Part shown: positions 46,290 to 57,518 of the stretch, one piece after another
How the letters are laid out: the number at the start of each line of letters is the position of its first letter
How positions within the stretch are numbered: the first letter of the stretch is position 1
Source of the DNA: Novosphingobium sp. NDB2Meth1
Lineage (GTDB): Bacteria > Pseudomonadota > Alphaproteobacteria > Sphingomonadales > Sphingomonadaceae
Direction of reading: 5' to 3'
DNA length: 64,000 bases
Assembly: GCF_900117425.1 (NCBI RefSeq)
Contig: NZ_FPEH01000015.1
Coordinates: 62,001 to 126,000 of the forward strand
The notes under the pieces: generated by a model
Told to the model about the DNA's origin: nothing
What the model saw: only the letters and a program-made list of their open reading frames with translations
Databases searched by the model: none
Translations under genes and position numbers: made by a program

Positions 46290-47897
46290 ATGCTTGAATT
46301 CTCGCGCTTGAAGGCGATCTGGCTCTGGGTGATCACGCTGGTGGCCGCCGCCGCCGCCATCCCCTCGATTACCGCCACCATGGGCCTCGCGCTCCCCGCC
46401 GGCATCTATGCGCCCAAGGTCAATCTCGGGCTCGACCTTGCAGGCGGCAGCCACATCCTGCTCGAAGCCGATCCCAGCCAGGTGCGCCAGCAGCGCATCG
46501 AGGGCATGGACGAGTCGGTGCGCAACAAGCTCAAGCAGGCCAATCCGGATATCCGCATCAGCGACATTTCCAACCGCGATGGCGCGCTGACGTTCCTCGT
46601 CGAGGACCCGAGCAAGGTCGACGCGGTGCGTGAGGCGATCCTGCCGCTGACCAATGGCGCGGGGCTGACCGGCGCGCGCGACTGGACGATCAACGTGATC
46701 GACGGCAACCGCTTCGTGCTGACGCCGACGCCTGAAGGCATCGATCTGGCCGTTGCGCAGGCGATGGAAACTGCCGTGGAAGTGGTGCGCAAGCGCATCG
46801 ACGCGCTCGGCACGCGCGAGCCGACGATCATTCGTTCGGGCCCCAATCGCATCGTGGTGCAGGTGCCGGGCCTGCAGGACCCGCAGGCGCTCAAGAACCT
46901 GCTGGGCCAGACCGCCAAGCTCGAGTTCAAGCTGGTCGATACGACTGCTCTGCAGAGCGATATCCAGCGCGGCGTGGCGCCTCCCGGCAGCGAGATCGTG
47001 CCTTATGCGGCGGGCAAGGACGGCGCGCCGGTCGGCTCGATCGCGGTCAAGCGGCTCGGCGGTATTCGCGGCGATCAGCTGACCAACGCGCAGGTCACCA
47101 ACAACCAGCAGACCAACGAACCGCAGGTGGCGATCACCTTCAACACCGAAGGCGGTGCGCGCTTTGCCAAGCTGACGACGCAGAACGTCAACAAGCCTTT
47201 CGCGATCATCCTCGATGGCAAGGTGCTGTCTGCGCCGAATATCAACGAGCCGATCCTTGGCGGCAGCGCGGTCATCTCGGGCAACTTCACCACGCAGGCG
47301 GCTAGCAACCTTGCGATTTCGCTGCGGTCGGGTGCGCTGCCGGTGGACCTCAAGGTTGTCGAGGAGCGCACCGTCGGGCCGGACCTTGGCGCAGACTCGA
47401 TCCGCAAGGGCATGATCGCGATGGCGGTCGGCACGCTGGCGCTCGTCGCCTTCATCCTCGCGGTCTATGGCCGGTTCGGGATGTATGCCTGCATCGCGCT
47501 GGTGTTCAACGTGCTGATGATCCTTGGCATCATGGCGCTGATCGGCACCACGCTGACCCTGCCAGGCATTGCCGGCTTCGTGCTCACGATCGGCGCGGCG
47601 GTGGACGCCAACGTCCTGATCAACGAACGCATCCGCGAAGAGCGGCACCGCGGCCGACGCGTGTTCCAGGCGGTCGAGATGGGCTACAAGGAAGCCAGCC
47701 GCGCGATCTTCGATGCCAACATCACCAACGTGATCGCGGCGGTTTCGATGGCGGCGTTCGGCACCGGCCCTGTGCGCGGCTTCGCCATCGTGCTCCTCAT
47801 CGGTATCGCGACCTCGGTGTTCACCGCGGTGACCATGACCCGCATGTGGGTCGCCCAGTGGCTGCGCAAGGCGCGGCCCACCGAAATCGCGCTCTAA
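46290..47897 (+). CDS. secD: Protein translocase subunit SecD
   Basis: 535 residues from ATG 46290, with AGGAAG 11-16 nt upstream. N-terminal membrane helix, then NLGLDLAGGSHILLEAD, periplasmic P1 domain, and five C-terminal helices with GFVLTIGAAVDANVLINERI and AIFDANITNVIAAVSMAAFG. SecD with SecF uses the proton gradient to complete export through SecYEG. Confidence 0.96.
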   Translation: MLEFSRLKAIWLWVITLVAAAAAIPSITATMGLALPAGIYAPKVNLGLDLAGGSHILLEADPSQVRQQRIEGMDESVRNKLKQANPDIRISDISNRDGALTFLVEDPSKVDAVREAILPLTNGAGLTGARDWTINVIDGNRFVLTPTPEGIDLAVAQAMETAVEVVRKRIDALGTREPTIIRSGPNRIVVQVPGLQDPQALKNLLGQTAKLEFKLVDTTALQSDIQRGVAPPGSEIVPYAAGKDGAPVGSIAVKRLGGIRGDQLTNAQVTNNQQTNEPQVAITFNTEGGARFAKLTTQNVNKPFAIILDGKVLSAPNINEPILGGSAVISGNFTTQAASNLAISLRSGALPVDLKVVEERTVGPDLGADSIRKGMIAMAVGTLALVAFILAVYGRFGMYACIALVFNVLMILGIMALIGTTLTLPGIAGFVLTIGAAVDANVLINERIREERHRGRRVFQAVEMGYKEASRAIFDANITNVIAAVSMAAFGTGPVRGFAIVLLIGIATSVFTAVTMTRMWVAQWLRKARPTEIAL

Positions 47898-47910
47898 GGA
47901 ACCAGCCGCC

Positions 47911-48888
47911 ATGAAGCTCCTCAAGCTTGTTCCCGACAACACCAACATCAAGTTCCTGCGCTGGCGCGGTCCGTTCTACGTGATCAGCCTGCTGCTGATG
48001 GCGGCGAGCCTTGGCCTCGTGTTCACCAAGGGGCTCAACCTCGGCGTCGATTTCATCGGCGGCCAGATGATCCGCGTGACCTTCACCCAGAGCGCGGAAG
48101 CCCCCGTTGCGCCGCTGCGCAGCGAGATCGAGGCGCTTGGTTACGGCGAGCCGATCATCCAGCGGTACGGCAAGCCCAACGAAATCTCGATCCGCATGAA
48201 GCTGCCCGAAGGCGCGGACCACGACAGCGGCCTATCGGACAAGATGGCGCGCACGATCACGGCGGATATCAAGGCCAAGCATGCCGATGCGCGCGTCGAC
48301 GGTGTGGATTCGGTTTCGGGCAAGGTTTCGGGCGAGCTGTGGCACAGCGCCGTGCTCTCGCTCGGCCTCGCGGCGCTGGCGGTGGCGGCCTATATCTGGC
48401 TGCGGTTCGAATGGCAGTTCGGCGTGGGCGCATTGTTCAGCCTCGTCCACGACGTGACGCTGACGCTCGGCATGTTCGCGGTTACGCAGATCGAGTTCGA
48501 CCTCACGATTGTCGCGGCCCTGCTGACGCTGATCGGTTACTCGCTCAACGATACCATCGTCGTCTACGACCGCATCCGCGAGAACCTGAAGAAGTATCGC
48601 AAGATGCCGATGCCGGAACTGCTCGATCTTTCGGTCAACGAAACGCTGCACCGCACCTTGGCGACCTCGCTTTCGATGCTGATCACGCTGACGGCGCTGC
48701 TGCTGCTGGGGCCGGGGGTGATCTTTGGCTTCACCGCGGCAATCACGCTGGGCATTTTCGTCGGGACCTACAGCTCGATCTACATGGCCGCGCCGATCCT
48801 GATCTGGCTGAAGGTCACCTCCAAGAGCTTCGTGCCGACCGAGAGCGCGCTCGACAAGCAGGAGCGGCTGGCGCGCGAGGGGGCTTGA
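47911..48888 (+). CDS. secF: Protein translocase subunit SecF
   Basis: 325 residues, 13 nt after secD. Signatures are GLNLGVDFIGGQMIRVTF, VALLTLIGYSLNDTIVVYDR and VNETLHRTLATSLSMLITL, with six membrane helices. Partner of SecD. Confidence 0.96.
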   Translation: MKLLKLVPDNTNIKFLRWRGPFYVISLLLMAASLGLVFTKGLNLGVDFIGGQMIRVTFTQSAEAPVAPLRSEIEALGYGEPIIQRYGKPNEISIRMKLPEGADHDSGLSDKMARTITADIKAKHADARVDGVDSVSGKVSGELWHSAVLSLGLAALAVAAYIWLRFEWQFGVGALFSLVHDVTLTLGMFAVTQIEFDLTIVAALLTLIGYSLNDTIVVYDRIRENLKKYRKMPMPELLDLSVNETLHRTLATSLSMLITLTALLLLGPGVIFGFTAAITLGIFVGTYSSIYMAAPILIWLKVTSKSFVPTESALDKQERLAREGA

Positions 48889-48910
48889 GCTCGACCCTCG
48901 TGCGGACATC

Positions 48911-48986
48911 CTTCGACAAGCTCAGGATGAGCGGGGGTTGGGGGTGTTTTCCTCTACCTGCACCGCTCGTGCTGAGCCTGTCGAAG
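48911..48986. repeat. Imperfect inverted repeat after secF
   Basis: The arms at 48911-48934 and 48963-48986 are reverse complements with 3 mismatches in 24; both contain CTTCGACA-GCTCAG. This motif is a common dispersed palindromic element in sphingomonad intergenic regions. It can also fold as a terminator between secF and the convergent glycosyltransferase. Confidence 0.65.
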
Positions 48987-49000
48987 CACTTCGCGGGGCG

Positions 49001-50212
49001 TCAGCTTCCTGAAGCAGCCTTCTCGTAGATCGCAGCAAGCGCTGCGGCATTCGCATCCCAGCTGAAGCGGGCCGCGGTGGCGGCGGTTTCGGTCTGGGCC
49101 GGCGGGGCTGCCAGCAGGTCGGTTATGGCGGCAGCTATGGCGACCGGAGTGCGTTCGGCAAGTCGGCCGGCGGCGAGGCGGTCTACCACTTCGGGGGCGC
49201 CGCCGACGGGCGGGATGACCAATGGCGCGCCGCAAGCCAGTGCCTCGATCCACGCGTTCGCAAGGCCTTCGCGTTCCGAAGGCAGGACCATGACATCGGC
49301 GGCGGCGAGCAGCACCGGCAGGACATCGTGGCTGACGTTGCCGAGGAAATGCACGCGGGTGGCGACACCATGCGCGGCGGCGTGGGCGCGCAGTGCGGCT
49401 TCGTCGGCGCCGGTACCCGCGAGCGCGAGGTGGATATCGCCCGGCAGGCTGGTGAGTGCTTCGATGGCGAGGGCCTGGCCCTTGATCGCGATCAGCGCGC
49501 CGACGCAGACGGCAAGGCGGTCGTTGGGCCGCAGCGCGAGGCCGGGAAGCTGATCAGCCAGCCGCGCACGGGCTTCGGCTCGGGGCAGCGGCTGGAAGCG
49601 CGCGTGGTCGAGGCCGGTGTAGTGGACGGTGATGCCGCCGGGCGGTTCGAGGCCAAGCGTTTGCATATCGCGCGCAAGCGCGCCTGATACCGAAAGAACG
49701 GCGGCGGCGCTGCGGGCAGCGCGGCGCATCTGGGTGAGGGCGGGCGGGCGCTCGCCCCAGAGGTGGATGTCCGAACCGCGCGCCTTGATCGCGTGGGGGA
49801 GGCCCAGTGCTGCGGCGACTGCGGCGGCGGCGGGGCCATCGGGATAGAAGAATTGCGCATCGACGAGGTCGAACGCGGTTTCTGCGTGAAGCCGGCGCGC
49901 GAGTGGCAGGACCGCGCGGGTGATGGCCCAAGGATTGAAGCGACCCGAAAGGCCGGGGATCAGCAGAAAACGGGGATGATGAACGGTAACCGGTCCGCTT
50001 GCCTCGACCGGCGGGACCGCGGCGAGCGGCTTGTAGCGGCCCATCGCGCTGAAGGGTGCGGGCGGCAGGCCGATGGGGTTGATGATAGTGACGTCCCAAT
50101 CCCCGCGTGCTGCGAGCGTTTCCATCTGGCGCGCCACGAAGCGGCCGAAACCCGTGCGACCGGGCGCGGGATAGAGCGTCGAAATCGACAACAGGCGGCG
50201 CTTCACCGGCAA
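49001..50212 (-). CDS. Glycosyltransferase family 4 protein
   Basis: 403 residues, GT-B fold. The N-terminal donor/acceptor half has TLYPAPGRTGFGRFVARQME; the C-terminal half has KGQALAIEALTSLPGDIHLALAGTG, VHFLGNVSHDVLPVLLAAAD and LPSEREGLANAWIEALACGAP, the GT4 nucleotide-sugar site with its E-x7-E pattern. It should add a sugar to an envelope polysaccharide or lipid. The XRE regulator gene lies 10 nt upstream on the same strand. Confidence 0.88.
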   Translation of the reverse strand: MPVKRRLLSISTLYPAPGRTGFGRFVARQMETLAARGDWDVTIINPIGLPPAPFSAMGRYKPLAAVPPVEASGPVTVHHPRFLLIPGLSGRFNPWAITRAVLPLARRLHAETAFDLVDAQFFYPDGPAAAAVAAALGLPHAIKARGSDIHLWGERPPALTQMRRAARSAAAVLSVSGALARDMQTLGLEPPGGITVHYTGLDHARFQPLPRAEARARLADQLPGLALRPNDRLAVCVGALIAIKGQALAIEALTSLPGDIHLALAGTGADEAALRAHAAAHGVATRVHFLGNVSHDVLPVLLAAADVMVLPSEREGLANAWIEALACGAPLVIPPVGGAPEVVDRLAAGRLAERTPVAIAAAITDLLAAPPAQTETAATAARFSWDANAAALAAIYEKAASGS

Positions 50213-50222
50213 TGCGCGAAGT

Positions 50223-50792
50223 TCAGAGCGAGCGGACGAGCAGCTCGGCCACGCCGATCCAGGCGGGGTGATCGATCACCACTTGCCGCTGGCCGACGCC
50301 GGGGGGGAGTAGTGCGACGCGGTCGCCGTCGCGGTCGATCATGCGGCCGAAAGCGAAGCGGCCGCCGGGGCGGGGCGCGAGCACATCGCGGTTGAGCGCG
50401 CGGGCGAAATCATCCGGGCCGACTTGCCGCAGCCAGACCTGATCGCCAGCGCGGTACTCCCCGGCACTCGCTTCGACCGTCATGACCACCAGCTGCGCAG
50501 ATCCGGGGCCGACCGGAAAGACGGCGGACATCGGCTTGCTGAGCGCTTCCGCACCGGTTGCGGCGAGGCGGGCGATGATCTGCGGCTCGCTGTCAACCTC
50601 TGCCTTCACCAGCAATTGCGGATCGACATCGAGCGCGGCGGCGATGCGGTTCATCCAGCCGAGCGAGAGCGAGCGCATGCCCGTCTCGAGACGGCCGATG
50701 GTTTGAGCTGTTGTCGGCGGCGCACAGCGCGCGGCGACATCGGCCAAGGTCAGGCCCTTTTGACGGCGGATATCGCGGATGCGGTTGATCAT
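50223..50792 (-). CDS. XRE-family regulator with S24-like C-terminal domain
   Basis: 189 residues. The N-terminal helix-turn-helix is RRQKGLTLADVAARCAPPTT followed by AQTIGRLETGMRSLSLGWMNRIAAAL. The second half (GEYRAGDQVWLR, FAFGRMIDRDGDRVALLPPG) resembles the LexA/S24 peptidase-like fold, but I see no clear Ser-Lys dyad, so it is probably a ligand or oligomerisation domain. The 135-nt gap upstream separates it from the divergent DUF6456 gene and likely holds its operators. Confidence 0.75.
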   Translation of the reverse strand: MINRIRDIRRQKGLTLADVAARCAPPTTAQTIGRLETGMRSLSLGWMNRIAAALDVDPQLLVKAEVDSEPQIIARLAATGAEALSKPMSAVFPVGPGSAQLVVMTVEASAGEYRAGDQVWLRQVGPDDFARALNRDVLAPRPGGRFAFGRMIDRDGDRVALLPPGVGQRQVVIDHPAWIGVAELLVRSL

Positions 50793-50927
50793 CTTGGGGG
50801 CACTTTCAGAGGCCTCATGCGTACTTTTACAGCTTTTGTGCGCTGCGGCAAGTTTTGTGCTTTCCTACAGCAACGACTCTCCGGCAATAACACGCTTGTT
50901 CCTGATTTGTTTCTTGGGGAGAGTGCC

Positions 50928-51413
50928 ATGGCGCAGTTTCTGGTGGAGCGTGAACTGACCGAGGAAGGGCCGCGGCGGGTGGATGGGGTGCGTCCCGGTG
51001 CCAAAGGCGCTGCGGTGCGCAGCGTCAAGGTCAATCTCGCCGAATCGCCGCTGTCGTGGCTCCATGCGCGCGGGCATCTGAATGACCGCCAGTTTGCTGC
51101 GGGCGAACGGCTTCGCGCGGACTGGGAGCGGGCGGACCTGGCGCCGTCGGTCACGATGCGCTGGGATCCGGTGCGCATCGCCGGGGGCGAGCGGGGCCTG
51201 ACGCCGGGCGAACGACAGCTTGCTGCAAAGCGGCGCTTCGATGGCGCGATTGCTGCGGCTGGGCCGGGGCTGGCGGATATCCTCTGGCGCGTGGTCTGCG
51301 CGGGCGAGGGCGTCCCGGCGGCCGAGAAGGCGCTCGCGTGGCCGGCGCGCAGCGGCAAGCTGGTGCTGGAGCTGGCGCTGGACCGGGTGGCGGGGTTCTA
51401 CGGCATGTTATGA
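50928..51413 (+). CDS. DUF6456 protein
   Basis: 161 residues from the ATG at 50928 with GGGGAGAG just before it. The pattern ESPLSWLHARGHLNDRQFAAGERLRADW, then LTPGERQLAAKRRFDGAIAA and GEGVPAAEKALAWPARSGKLVLELAL, is the DUF6456 domain found across sphingomonads and related alphaproteobacteria. The helical C-terminus resembles a DNA-binding helix-turn-helix, but the function is unknown. Divergent from the XRE gene. Confidence 0.8.
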   Translation: MAQFLVERELTEEGPRRVDGVRPGAKGAAVRSVKVNLAESPLSWLHARGHLNDRQFAAGERLRADWERADLAPSVTMRWDPVRIAGGERGLTPGERQLAAKRRFDGAIAAAGPGLADILWRVVCAGEGVPAAEKALAWPARSGKLVLELALDRVAGFYGML

Positions 51414-51502
51414 GGATTTCCCCAGAACGGCAGGACTTGTACCTTGTCTCTCTCGTGGGGGATGTGCGAGCGATCGGATGAGCCGATACGGGAGCCTAAT
51501 CC

Positions 51503-53317
51503 ATGGAAAGACGCGAATTTCTGGCCGGTGCAGCAACGGCAACGCTGGCCGCTTGGCTTCCGCCGAGGGCGTTTGCAGCAGGTGCTGCGGCTCCGGGTGA
51601 CGCGGCCTTTGCTGCGCTGGCGGACAAGCTGTTTTACGACAACCTGCTGCTGACGCCGCAGCATGCCACCGGCTTGGGACTCGATACGGGTGTTCGGGCC
51701 GCGCTGCGTTCGCGGCTTGATGACAAGAGCGAGGCGGGCCGCGCGGCGGGAGAAGCGTTCGACCGGGCAGGGCTAGCGGCGATGAGGGGCGTTGATCCCG
51801 CTTCGCTCAGCCCCGCGGTGCGGCGGCAGCGCGAGATTCTGGCCTATATGTTCGAGCGGCGGCTGGCGGGCGTGCCCTTCGGGATTGACGGCGTACAGCA
51901 GCCCTATCCGATCACGCAGCAGCAGGGCGTCTATTTCGATGTCCCTGACATGCTCGACAGCCAGCATCCGGTGGAGACCGCGGCGGATGCAGAGGCCTAT
52001 CTGGCGCGGCTCAAGGCGTTTGCCTTTGCGCTCGATGAGGACAGCGCCGGGCAGAAGCGGCTGGCGGCGCGCGGGCTGATCGCGCCGCGCTGGTCGCTTG
52101 AACTGGCGCTGGGGCAACTGGCCAAGCTGCGTTCGCCGGCGCCCGAGGCAAGTTCGCTGGTGCTCTCGCTGTCGCGGCGGACGACGGCCAAGGGCATTCC
52201 CGGTGACTGGGCCGGGCAGGCGGCGAAGATCGTGAAGGACATGGTCTATCCCGCGCTCGACCGGCAGATCGCGCTGATCAAGGCGCTGCGGCTGAAGACC
52301 CCGGCGGGCGATGGCGCATGGCGCGTGAAAGGCGGCGATGCGATTTATGCCGCGGCGCTGGCCGAGGCGACGACGACCAAACTAAGCCCGGAGGAAGTCC
52401 ACAAGATCGGGCTTGAGCAAGTGGCCGACATTACGGCCAAGCTCGATGCGACCCTCAAGGCGGCGGGCTATACCAAGGGCAGCGTGGGCGAGCGGCTGAC
52501 CGCGCTCAACCATGCGCCGGATCAGCTTTATCCCGATAGCGATGCGGGGCGCAGCGACCTGATTGCTTCGCTCAATGCCGGGATCGCGGCGATGGCGAAG
52601 AAGCTGCCGCAGGCCTTTGCGAACTATCCGAGCGAGCCGCTGGAAATCCGCCGCGTGCCGGTGGAGATTCAGGACGGGGCTTCGAACGGCTATTACTACA
52701 GCGCCAGCCTCGATGGCTCGCGCCCGGCGATCTATTGGATCAACTTGAAGTCGGTTGGCGACTGGCCGCGCTATTCGCTGCCTTCGCTGACCTATCACGA
52801 GGGCATTCCGGGGCACCACCTGCAGGGTGGGTATGCGCAGAAGGGCGGTGCGCTGCCCTTGTACCTCAAGGATTATTTCCTCTCGGCGCATGGCGAGGGC
52901 TGGGCGCTCTATGCCGAGCAACTGGCGGATGAACTAGGCGGCTATTCGCCGCTCGAGCGCGCCGGGTATCTCCAATCGTTCCTCTTCCGCGCGGCGCGGC
53001 TGGTGGTCGATACCGGCATCCACCACTACCGCTGGAGCCGCGAGAAGGCGACGGCCTACATGGTGGCGACGACGGGCTTCGCGCAGCCGCGCAGCCAGCG
53101 CGAGGTGGAGCGCTATTGCGTGCTGATCGGGCAGGCGTGCAGCTACAAGATCGGCCACACTGCATGGGTCGGCGCGCGGGCCAAGGCGCAGGCGGCGCTG
53201 GGCGACAAGTTCAGCCTGCCGTGGTTCCACGGGATACTGGAGGAAGGCACGATGCCGCTGTTCATGCTGGAAAAGCGCATCGAGGAGCGGACGGCGGAGC
53301 GGTTGGCGGCGGGGTGA
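51503..53317 (+). CDS. DUF885 metal-dependent peptidase-like protein, exported
   Basis: 604 residues. The start MERREFLAGAATATLAAWLP looks like a TAT-type signal with a single Arg pair. The zinc-binding motif HEGIPGHHLQ begins at His432, and a downstream EGWALYAEQLADELG supplies the third ligand, as in gluzincin-like DUF885 proteins. Probably a periplasmic peptidase of unknown substrate. Confidence 0.88.
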   Translation: MERREFLAGAATATLAAWLPPRAFAAGAAAPGDAAFAALADKLFYDNLLLTPQHATGLGLDTGVRAALRSRLDDKSEAGRAAGEAFDRAGLAAMRGVDPASLSPAVRRQREILAYMFERRLAGVPFGIDGVQQPYPITQQQGVYFDVPDMLDSQHPVETAADAEAYLARLKAFAFALDEDSAGQKRLAARGLIAPRWSLELALGQLAKLRSPAPEASSLVLSLSRRTTAKGIPGDWAGQAAKIVKDMVYPALDRQIALIKALRLKTPAGDGAWRVKGGDAIYAAALAEATTTKLSPEEVHKIGLEQVADITAKLDATLKAAGYTKGSVGERLTALNHAPDQLYPDSDAGRSDLIASLNAGIAAMAKKLPQAFANYPSEPLEIRRVPVEIQDGASNGYYYSASLDGSRPAIYWINLKSVGDWPRYSLPSLTYHEGIPGHHLQGGYAQKGGALPLYLKDYFLSAHGEGWALYAEQLADELGGYSPLERAGYLQSFLFRAARLVVDTGIHHYRWSREKATAYMVATTGFAQPRSQREVERYCVLIGQACSYKIGHTAWVGARAKAQAALGDKFSLPWFHGILEEGTMPLFMLEKRIEERTAERLAAG

Positions 53318-53387
53318 GGGGCTGGTGTCTGGGGCCAGTAGCACCCGGCGGGCGCCGTGCCGGGCGGTGAGGCCCAAAGGTAGCCAA

Positions 53388-53408
53388 GCCCCGTGTCAAG
53401 CACGGGGC
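53388..53408. repeat. Short palindromic repeat, copy 1
   Basis: GCCCCGTG and CACGGGGC arms around TCAAG. Together with flanking bases (53381-53413) it matches 33 bases of the right repeat at 53881 and the reverse complement of the left repeat at 53490-53522. It marks a dispersed palindrome family. Confidence 0.75.
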
Positions 53409-53452
53409 GACGGAGAAGGTGATTGCAGGAATGTCCGGAACCCACCCACTTT

Positions 53453-53951
53453 CAGCCATCATGGCGCATCAATTCGCCATCTAAAACCGACCGTCGCCCC
53501 GTGCTTGACACGGGGCTTGGCTTCCCTCGCAGCCTCGCGTTTGGCATGAGGAAGCGATGGAAAAAGGCGGCTGGGTCTACATCATGGCGAACCGCTACCG
53601 CGGCGGGACGTATGTCGGCGTCACGTACGATTTGATCCGGCGGGTTTGGCAGCACCGCGAGGGGCTTGGCTCGATCCACGTAAAGGATTTCGACAAGACC
53701 AGGCTCGTCTACGCCGAACGGCACGAGGAAATCGAACCAGCCATCGCACGGGAAAAGCTCGTCAAAAAATGGCGCCGGGAATGGAAATTCGCGCTGATCG
53801 AGGCAGACAATCCCGCTTGGCTCGACCTTTGGGACCAGTGGTACCCGGCAGGAGGCAGGCCGCTGGGCAACGCTGGTAAGTAGCCAAGCCCCGTGTCAAG
53901 CACGGGGCGACGTTGGGTTTTAGGTGGCGATTTGATGAGCCATGATGGCTG
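53453..53951. mobile_element. GIY-YIG gene bracketed by 70-bp inverted repeats
   Basis: Left repeat 53453-53522 and right repeat 53882-53951 are reverse complements at 65 of 70 positions. They enclose a single GIY-YIG gene whose TAG stop overlaps the first bases of the right repeat. No transposase is present. The structure resembles a small non-autonomous element or a REP-associated nuclease cassette. Confidence 0.6.
53557..53883 (+). CDS. GIY-YIG nuclease-domain protein
   Basis: 108 residues. The motif GGWVYIMANRYRGGTYVGVT carries the Tyr pair of GIY-YIG enzymes (VYI...YVG), followed by the conserved Arg in LIRRVWQHREG, a Glu in REKLVKKWRREWK, and a final Asn-Pro-W segment. These UPF0213-like single-domain proteins are widespread and multicopy in sphingomonads. 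They could nick DNA at the palindromes beside them; this is inferred. Confidence 0.88.
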   Translation: MEKGGWVYIMANRYRGGTYVGVTYDLIRRVWQHREGLGSIHVKDFDKTRLVYAERHEEIEPAIAREKLVKKWRREWKFALIEADNPAWLDLWDQWYPAGGRPLGNAGK

Positions 53952-54005
53952 GGATTGGTGGAAAGCGGACGTTGACCCAGTATCGCCGAGGAGTATCTTA
54001 GGCAG

Positions 54006-54392
54006 ATGAGACCGTCCCTCAGTGCGCTGCTGTTGCTCCTCGTTGGCGGATGCTCGGAATCCTGCACAAACACCCTTGTCACAAGTGCAATCGCTCCAGA
54101 TGGAAGACTCAGCGCTGCATTGTTCCAACGTGACTGCGGGGCGACCACTGGCTTCTCGACACAGATTTCCGTATCTGCTTCCGGAAATCAGCCCAGCAGC
54201 GCTGGAAATGCATTCCGTGCAGATGATGATCATGGGGCAGCCGCAGCGGGTGCATGGGGCGGCCCTTGGGCCGAAGTGAAGTGGTTGGCCCCAGACCACC
54301 TGCATGTCCGGTATGCCGTCAAATCTCGCGTATTCGAGAAGGCTGATCAAATAGACGGCATTCGTCTGACATATGAGGCGGTGAAGCGCTAA
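54006..54392 (+). CDS. Small lipoprotein, unknown function
   Basis: 128 residues with a signal and lipobox LLLLVGGC. The mature part has SAIAPDGRLSAALFQRDCGA and TTGFSTQISV, a pattern shared by small hypothetical lipoproteins, and a C-terminal WLAPDHLHVRYAV strand region. No enzyme motif seen. Confidence 0.7.
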   Translation: MRPSLSALLLLLVGGCSESCTNTLVTSAIAPDGRLSAALFQRDCGATTGFSTQISVSASGNQPSSAGNAFRADDDHGAAAAGAWGGPWAEVKWLAPDHLHVRYAVKSRVFEKADQIDGIRLTYEAVKR

Positions 54393-54441
54393 GCGTCCGT
54401 TTGTGGTGCGATTGCTCTCCACCCGACCGAACCCAACGTCG

Positions 54442-56235
<1,794 letters not shown>

Positions 56236-56386
56236 GATGGAGGCGCGCTTAGCGGGGAGGCGCGGCGAGGTCCAGTATGAGCTTGGCACCGGCGCGCCTG
56301 ATCTGCCATAACAGCGCAACAGGGAAGCGGTCATGGGGTGGGGACCTCGCACCGCGCGTTCACAAGCTATTCAAAGGCCTCAGGCT

Positions 56387-56704
56387 ATGGCGCTTCGCAT
56401 CATGCGTTGGACTTCCACACTTTTCGCCCTTGGCCTTCTGGTTTCATTTGCCCCAGCAGCGGACGCGCAGCAGCGCCGTGCCGACGAGCAGCGCGAGGCA
56501 CGGCTCGATCTGCGCAATGGCAGCGTGCGCTCGCTGCGCGAGATCGAGGCGCGCGTGCTGCCGATGAAGCGCGGCATGCAGTACCTCGGGCCTGAATACG
56601 ATCCGACCGCGATGGCCTACCGCCTCAAGTTCATTCAGGACGGACGGGTCGTATTCGTCGATGTGGACGCGCGCACCGGCCAGATACTGGGCGAATCGCA
56701 CTGA
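56387..56704 (+). CDS. PepSY-domain exported protein
   Basis: 105 residues from ATG 56387 (56402 is an alternative). Signal peptide through ADAQ, then a single PepSY-like domain ending YRLKFIQDGRVVFVDVDART and GQILGE. PepSY proteins often sit beside PhoP/PhoQ-type systems; here the response regulator follows after 116 nt. Confidence 0.85.
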   Translation: MALRIMRWTSTLFALGLLVSFAPAADAQQRRADEQREARLDLRNGSVRSLREIEARVLPMKRGMQYLGPEYDPTAMAYRLKFIQDGRVVFVDVDARTGQILGESH

Positions 56705-56820
56705 TTCCCCCAGTCTTGCGCGAAGCAGAACGGCCCGTTCCTTGACCGTTCAGGTTTGCCGCTCCATCACTTGGGGCGAATAGTGGTCCCGCCCGCAGCG
56801 GGCGCAGCAAGGGGCAAGCG

Positions 56821-57498
56821 ATGCGCATTCTGATCGTCGAGGACGAACCCACCCTCGGCAAGCAGCTCAAGTCCACGCTCGAAGCCAATGGCTATGCCGT
56901 CGATCTTTCGGTCGACGGCGAGGATGGGCACTTCATGGGCTCCACCGAGGACTACGACGCGGTGATCCTCGATCTGGGCTTGCCGGAGATCGACGGGCTG
57001 ACCGTGCTTGGCATGTGGCGCAAGGAGGGGCGCAAGTTCCCGGTGCTGGTGCTGACCGCGCGTGACAGCTGGTCCGACAAGGTGGCGGGCCTCGATGCGG
57101 GGGCGGATGACTATCTTGCCAAGCCCTTCCAGAGCGAGGAACTGATCGCCCGCCTGCGCGCGCTGATCCGCCGCGCTTCGGGCAATTCCTCGTCCGAACT
57201 GATCGCGGGCGGCGTGCGGCTCGATACGCGTTCGGGCCGGGTGACGCTGGACGGCGAGCCAGTGAAGCTGACCGCGCAGGAATACAAGTTGCTCTCGTAC
57301 CTGCTCCACCACAAGGGCAAGGTGGTGAGCCGCACCGAACTGATCGAACATATCTACGATCAGGATTTCGACCGCGATTCCAACACGATCGAAGTGTTCG
57401 TCACGCGCATCCGCAAGAAGCTGGGTCCTGATGTGATCACCACGATCCGCGGGCTCGGCTACAGCCTCGACGATCCCGCGCAAGGCGGGCGCGGCTGA
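56821..57498 (+). CDS. OmpR/PhoP-type response regulator
   Basis: 225 residues. Receiver domain with acidic pocket VEDEP, phospho-acceptor Asp51 in VILDLGLPEIDG and Lys in DDYLAKPF; C-terminal winged helix with LTAQEYKLLSYLLHHKGKVV and DSNTIEVFVTRIRKKLG. It should be phosphorylated by the kinase encoded 20 nt downstream and act as a transcription factor. Confidence 0.95.
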   Translation: MRILIVEDEPTLGKQLKSTLEANGYAVDLSVDGEDGHFMGSTEDYDAVILDLGLPEIDGLTVLGMWRKEGRKFPVLVLTARDSWSDKVAGLDAGADDYLAKPFQSEELIARLRALIRRASGNSSSELIAGGVRLDTRSGRVTLDGEPVKLTAQEYKLLSYLLHHKGKVVSRTELIEHIYDQDFDRDSNTIEVFVTRIRKKLGPDVITTIRGLGYSLDDPAQGGRG

Positions 57499-57518
57499 TC
57501 CGGCCGGGGGCGCACGGC

